Assembly (NCBI RefSeq): GCF_017968885.1
Contig: NZ_CP072913.1
Coordinates: forward strand, 2,588,001 to 2,652,000
Direction of reading: 5' to 3'
Source of the DNA: Pseudomonas sp. Tri1
GTDB lineage: Bacteria; Pseudomonadota; Gammaproteobacteria; Pseudomonadales; Pseudomonadaceae
Length of the DNA: 64,000 bases
Part shown: one piece after another, positions 62,386 to 64,000 of the stretch
Numbering within the stretch: the stretch's first letter is position 1
How the letters are laid out: each line of letters begins with the position of its first letter
Position numbers and translations under genes: made by a program
The notes under the pieces: model-generated
What the model was told of the DNA's origin: nothing
Databases searched by the model: none
Seen by the model: only the letters and a program-made list of their open reading frames with translations

Positions 62386-62631
62386 TTAGCTTGATTGGTG
62401 AACGTCCTTTTCAGCGGGTGCAAGTTCGGGAAACTCAACCTGCAGCGCCTTGTTGCCTCCGGCAATGAGCTTCGTCACAACCTGGGTGATGTTGACACGC
62501 ACCATCCCGGTCGAGATGGAATACATGGCCCAGGCTTGTTCAGGCGTGCAATGGATGATCTGTTCCTCGATCTCCTTGTAGGCTTTGTATTCGTCCGACT
62601 CCACGTAGCAGTTGTAATCACCTTGGTGCAT
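62386..62631 (-). CDS. Small unknown cytoplasmic protein
   Basis: An 81-residue protein that I do not recognise: it begins MHQGDYNCYVESDEYKAYKE, is rich in acidic and Lys residues, and ends ALQVEFPELAPAEKDVHQSS. No signal peptide. ATG 62631 has GGAAGGA nine bases upstream; a longer frame runs to 62694 but lacks this. The sequence contains the helix EIEEQIIHCTPEQAWAMYSI. It lies between the polyamine-type binding protein and the subtilase and could form a unit with the latter. Confidence 0.65.
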   Translation of the reverse strand: MHQGDYNCYVESDEYKAYKEIEEQIIHCTPEQAWAMYSISTGMVRVNITQVVTKLIAGGNKALQVEFPELAPAEKDVHQSS

Positions 62632-62795
62632 GATTTTATCCTTCCCTAGAACCTCTGCGACAGCCCTCGAATCAGGGCTGTCCTTGCTCTCCATGTGATT
62701 TCCATTGCTCCAGCTAACCCCGTGCCAGGGTCGAAGAGGTCCTCCCAGCTGAATTAAGGATTGGCGCAGAGAAACAAAGGTGACAACCCTTCAGG

Positions 62796-63899
62796 TCAAG
62801 TACCACTCTTCACTTTGGTCCAGATCCGGGTACGGATACGCTCCAATTTCAATGGCAATGGTTCAAGAGGAACAAGTGTCGCGACAGTCTTTTTGTCTGG
62901 ATAGATCCAAGGGTTATCGCGCAGCGTTTGTTCGACAAACTCAGTGGCATCTTTATTGGCGTTAGGGTACAGCGTGTGATTTGAAGTCTTGGCAATGATG
63001 TCGGGTCGCAACATGTAATTAATAAACGCCATGCCTTCTTTCGGGTGGGGAGCGTCTTTCAATAAAACCAGATTTTCCGACCAGACCAGCGCGCCCTCGC
63101 GAGGAAGGCTGTAGGCGATTTTGCGTCCAGTGTTGGCCTTGTCGTTTATGGCCTGCGCTGCAAGAGCACCATTGGCCCAGCCGACCACTGCACAAATGTT
63201 GCCGTCGGCCAGGTCAGCGTCGATTCGGGATGAATCGAAATAGACGACGTAGGGACGGATTTTCAGCAGCAGGGCTTGCGCTTTCTGGTAGTCATCCGGG
63301 TTCTTGCTGTTGCTGGGGAGCCCCAGGTAATGCAAGGCAATCGAAATGATCTCGCTGGGAGAATCAAGCATGGCCACGCCACACGACTTGAGTTTGCTGA
63401 TGTTCTCTTCTTTGAAGATTAAATCCCAGCTATCGACCGGCGCATTATCGCCTAATGCCGCTTTGACTTTATCCACGTCATAGCCAATGCCGGTGGTGCC
63501 CCATAAATAGGGGACAGCGTAGCGATTACCAGGATCATTGACCGCAAGCTGGGACAAGATGGCAGGATCGATGTGTGACAAGTTGCTCAGTTGCTTGCGA
63601 TCCAGAGGCTGAAGCACGCCGGCCTGGATCAGGCTTGGCAACACATTGGAGGTGGCCACAACCACGTCATACCCCGTGCGCCCAGCCATCACTTTACTTT
63701 GCATGATTTCGGCGCTGTCGAACGCATCCATGTGGAAGCGGGTGCCGGTTTCCTGCTCAAACTCCTTCGGCGTCTGTGGTGCGATAAACCCAAACCAGTT
63801 ATACAGATACACCCCAGACTCTACAGCCCCTGCGGATGTGTTAATCCCGATACAAAGAAGAGAGGCTGAAAAAAAGCTGCGCAGACGTGACTTGTTCAT
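62796..63899 (-). CDS. Polyamine-type ABC transporter substrate-binding protein (PotF/SpuD-like)
   Basis: A 367-residue periplasmic protein of the putrescine/spermidine-binding class. The signal peptide is about residues 1-25 (INTSAGA, cut before VESGV). Blocks: VYLYNWFGFIAPQTPKEFEQ, GYDVVVATSNVLPSLIQAGV, AVPYLWGTTGIGYDVDKVKA, DSPSEIISIALHYLG and PREGALVWSENLVLLKDAPH. It binds putrescine or a related amine and delivers it to an ABC importer. No permease or ATPase lies in the window, but the right edge is near, so the other genes could lie outside. Confidence 0.93.
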   Translation of the reverse strand: MNKSRLRSFFSASLLCIGINTSAGAVESGVYLYNWFGFIAPQTPKEFEQETGTRFHMDAFDSAEIMQSKVMAGRTGYDVVVATSNVLPSLIQAGVLQPLDRKQLSNLSHIDPAILSQLAVNDPGNRYAVPYLWGTTGIGYDVDKVKAALGDNAPVDSWDLIFKEENISKLKSCGVAMLDSPSEIISIALHYLGLPSNSKNPDDYQKAQALLLKIRPYVVYFDSSRIDADLADGNICAVVGWANGALAAQAINDKANTGRKIAYSLPREGALVWSENLVLLKDAPHPKEGMAFINYMLRPDIIAKTSNHTLYPNANKDATEFVEQTLRDNPWIYPDKKTVATLVPLEPLPLKLERIRTRIWTKVKSGT

Positions 63900-64000
63900 A
63901 CAACTATCCTTGTCAAGACGCTAGCCCTCATGGCCAGCGTAATCCCGGGAAGTGAATATACCGGGCATTGACGAATAGTAAATACCTACGAATACTTATC

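Overview
The window is high-GC Gammaproteobacterial chromosome, most probably a fluorescent-group Pseudomonas. The signs are an OprD-family porin, an RhtB/LysE exporter, a GcvA-like LysR regulator, a SpuD/PotF-like polyamine-binding protein, a high density of sensory genes and G/C-ending codons. This assignment comes from gene content read by eye. I see no rRNA, tRNA, CRISPR array, insertion sequence, prophage or integrase.

Layout. 0-5 kb: the 3' end of an unknown gene, a LysE exporter, scars of an MFS transporter and an IclR regulator, a SnoaL-like protein, an SDR oxidoreductase, an EamA transporter and a LysR regulator with a frameshifted C-terminus. 5.7-10.6 kb: an orphan periplasmic sugar-type binding protein followed by a 1248-residue hybrid kinase with two ATPase modules. 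10.6-13.3 kb: a benzoylformate-decarboxylase-like ThDP enzyme and a free-standing, catalytically altered remnant of a molybdenum hydroxylase large subunit.

13.9-33.2 kb is a signalling block. It holds an HD-GYP phosphodiesterase and a complete chemosensory operon (MCP, CheY, STAS, CheA, poly-HAMP MCP, CheW, CheW, CheR, CheD, CheB). A NarL-type regulator overlapping its multi-PAS kinase follows, then a Cache-type kinase overlapping a receiver-HD-GYP protein. No flagellar, motor or cheZ genes are present, so the operon looks like an accessory system, and its immediate neighbours turn over cyclic di-GMP. 33.2-38.1 kb: a DUF4132/MolR-type protein with a small partner, an MFS remnant, and a YciI-like/PhnB-like pair. 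38.3-44.6 kb: a LysR regulator divergent from a PrpF/GalD-like isomerase, a DctA-type symporter, a CitMHS transporter and an OprD porin, probably a di/tricarboxylate uptake and isomerisation unit. 44.8-49.5 kb: a small lipoprotein, then a second orphan periplasmic binding protein overlapping a GAF-GGDEF-EAL membrane protein.

49.5-58.9 kb is an acyl-CoA catabolic block: acyl-CoA dehydrogenase, acyl-CoA synthetase, a PAS kinase with a frameshifted FixJ-type regulator, TetR, 3-hydroxyacyl-CoA dehydrogenase and AraC. 59-64 kb: an MFS/LysR deletion scar, a small Cys-containing protein, an exported subtilase-like protein with an unusual acidic residue, a small unknown protein and a polyamine-type binding protein.

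The most notable theme is sensory. Two unrelated loci pair an orphan periplasmic binding protein with a membrane signalling protein (a double-module kinase in one, a GGDEF-EAL protein in the other) with no ABC permease or ATPase nearby. Several remnants and two one-base homopolymer frameshifts show either local decay or, for the frameshifts, possible assembly error.
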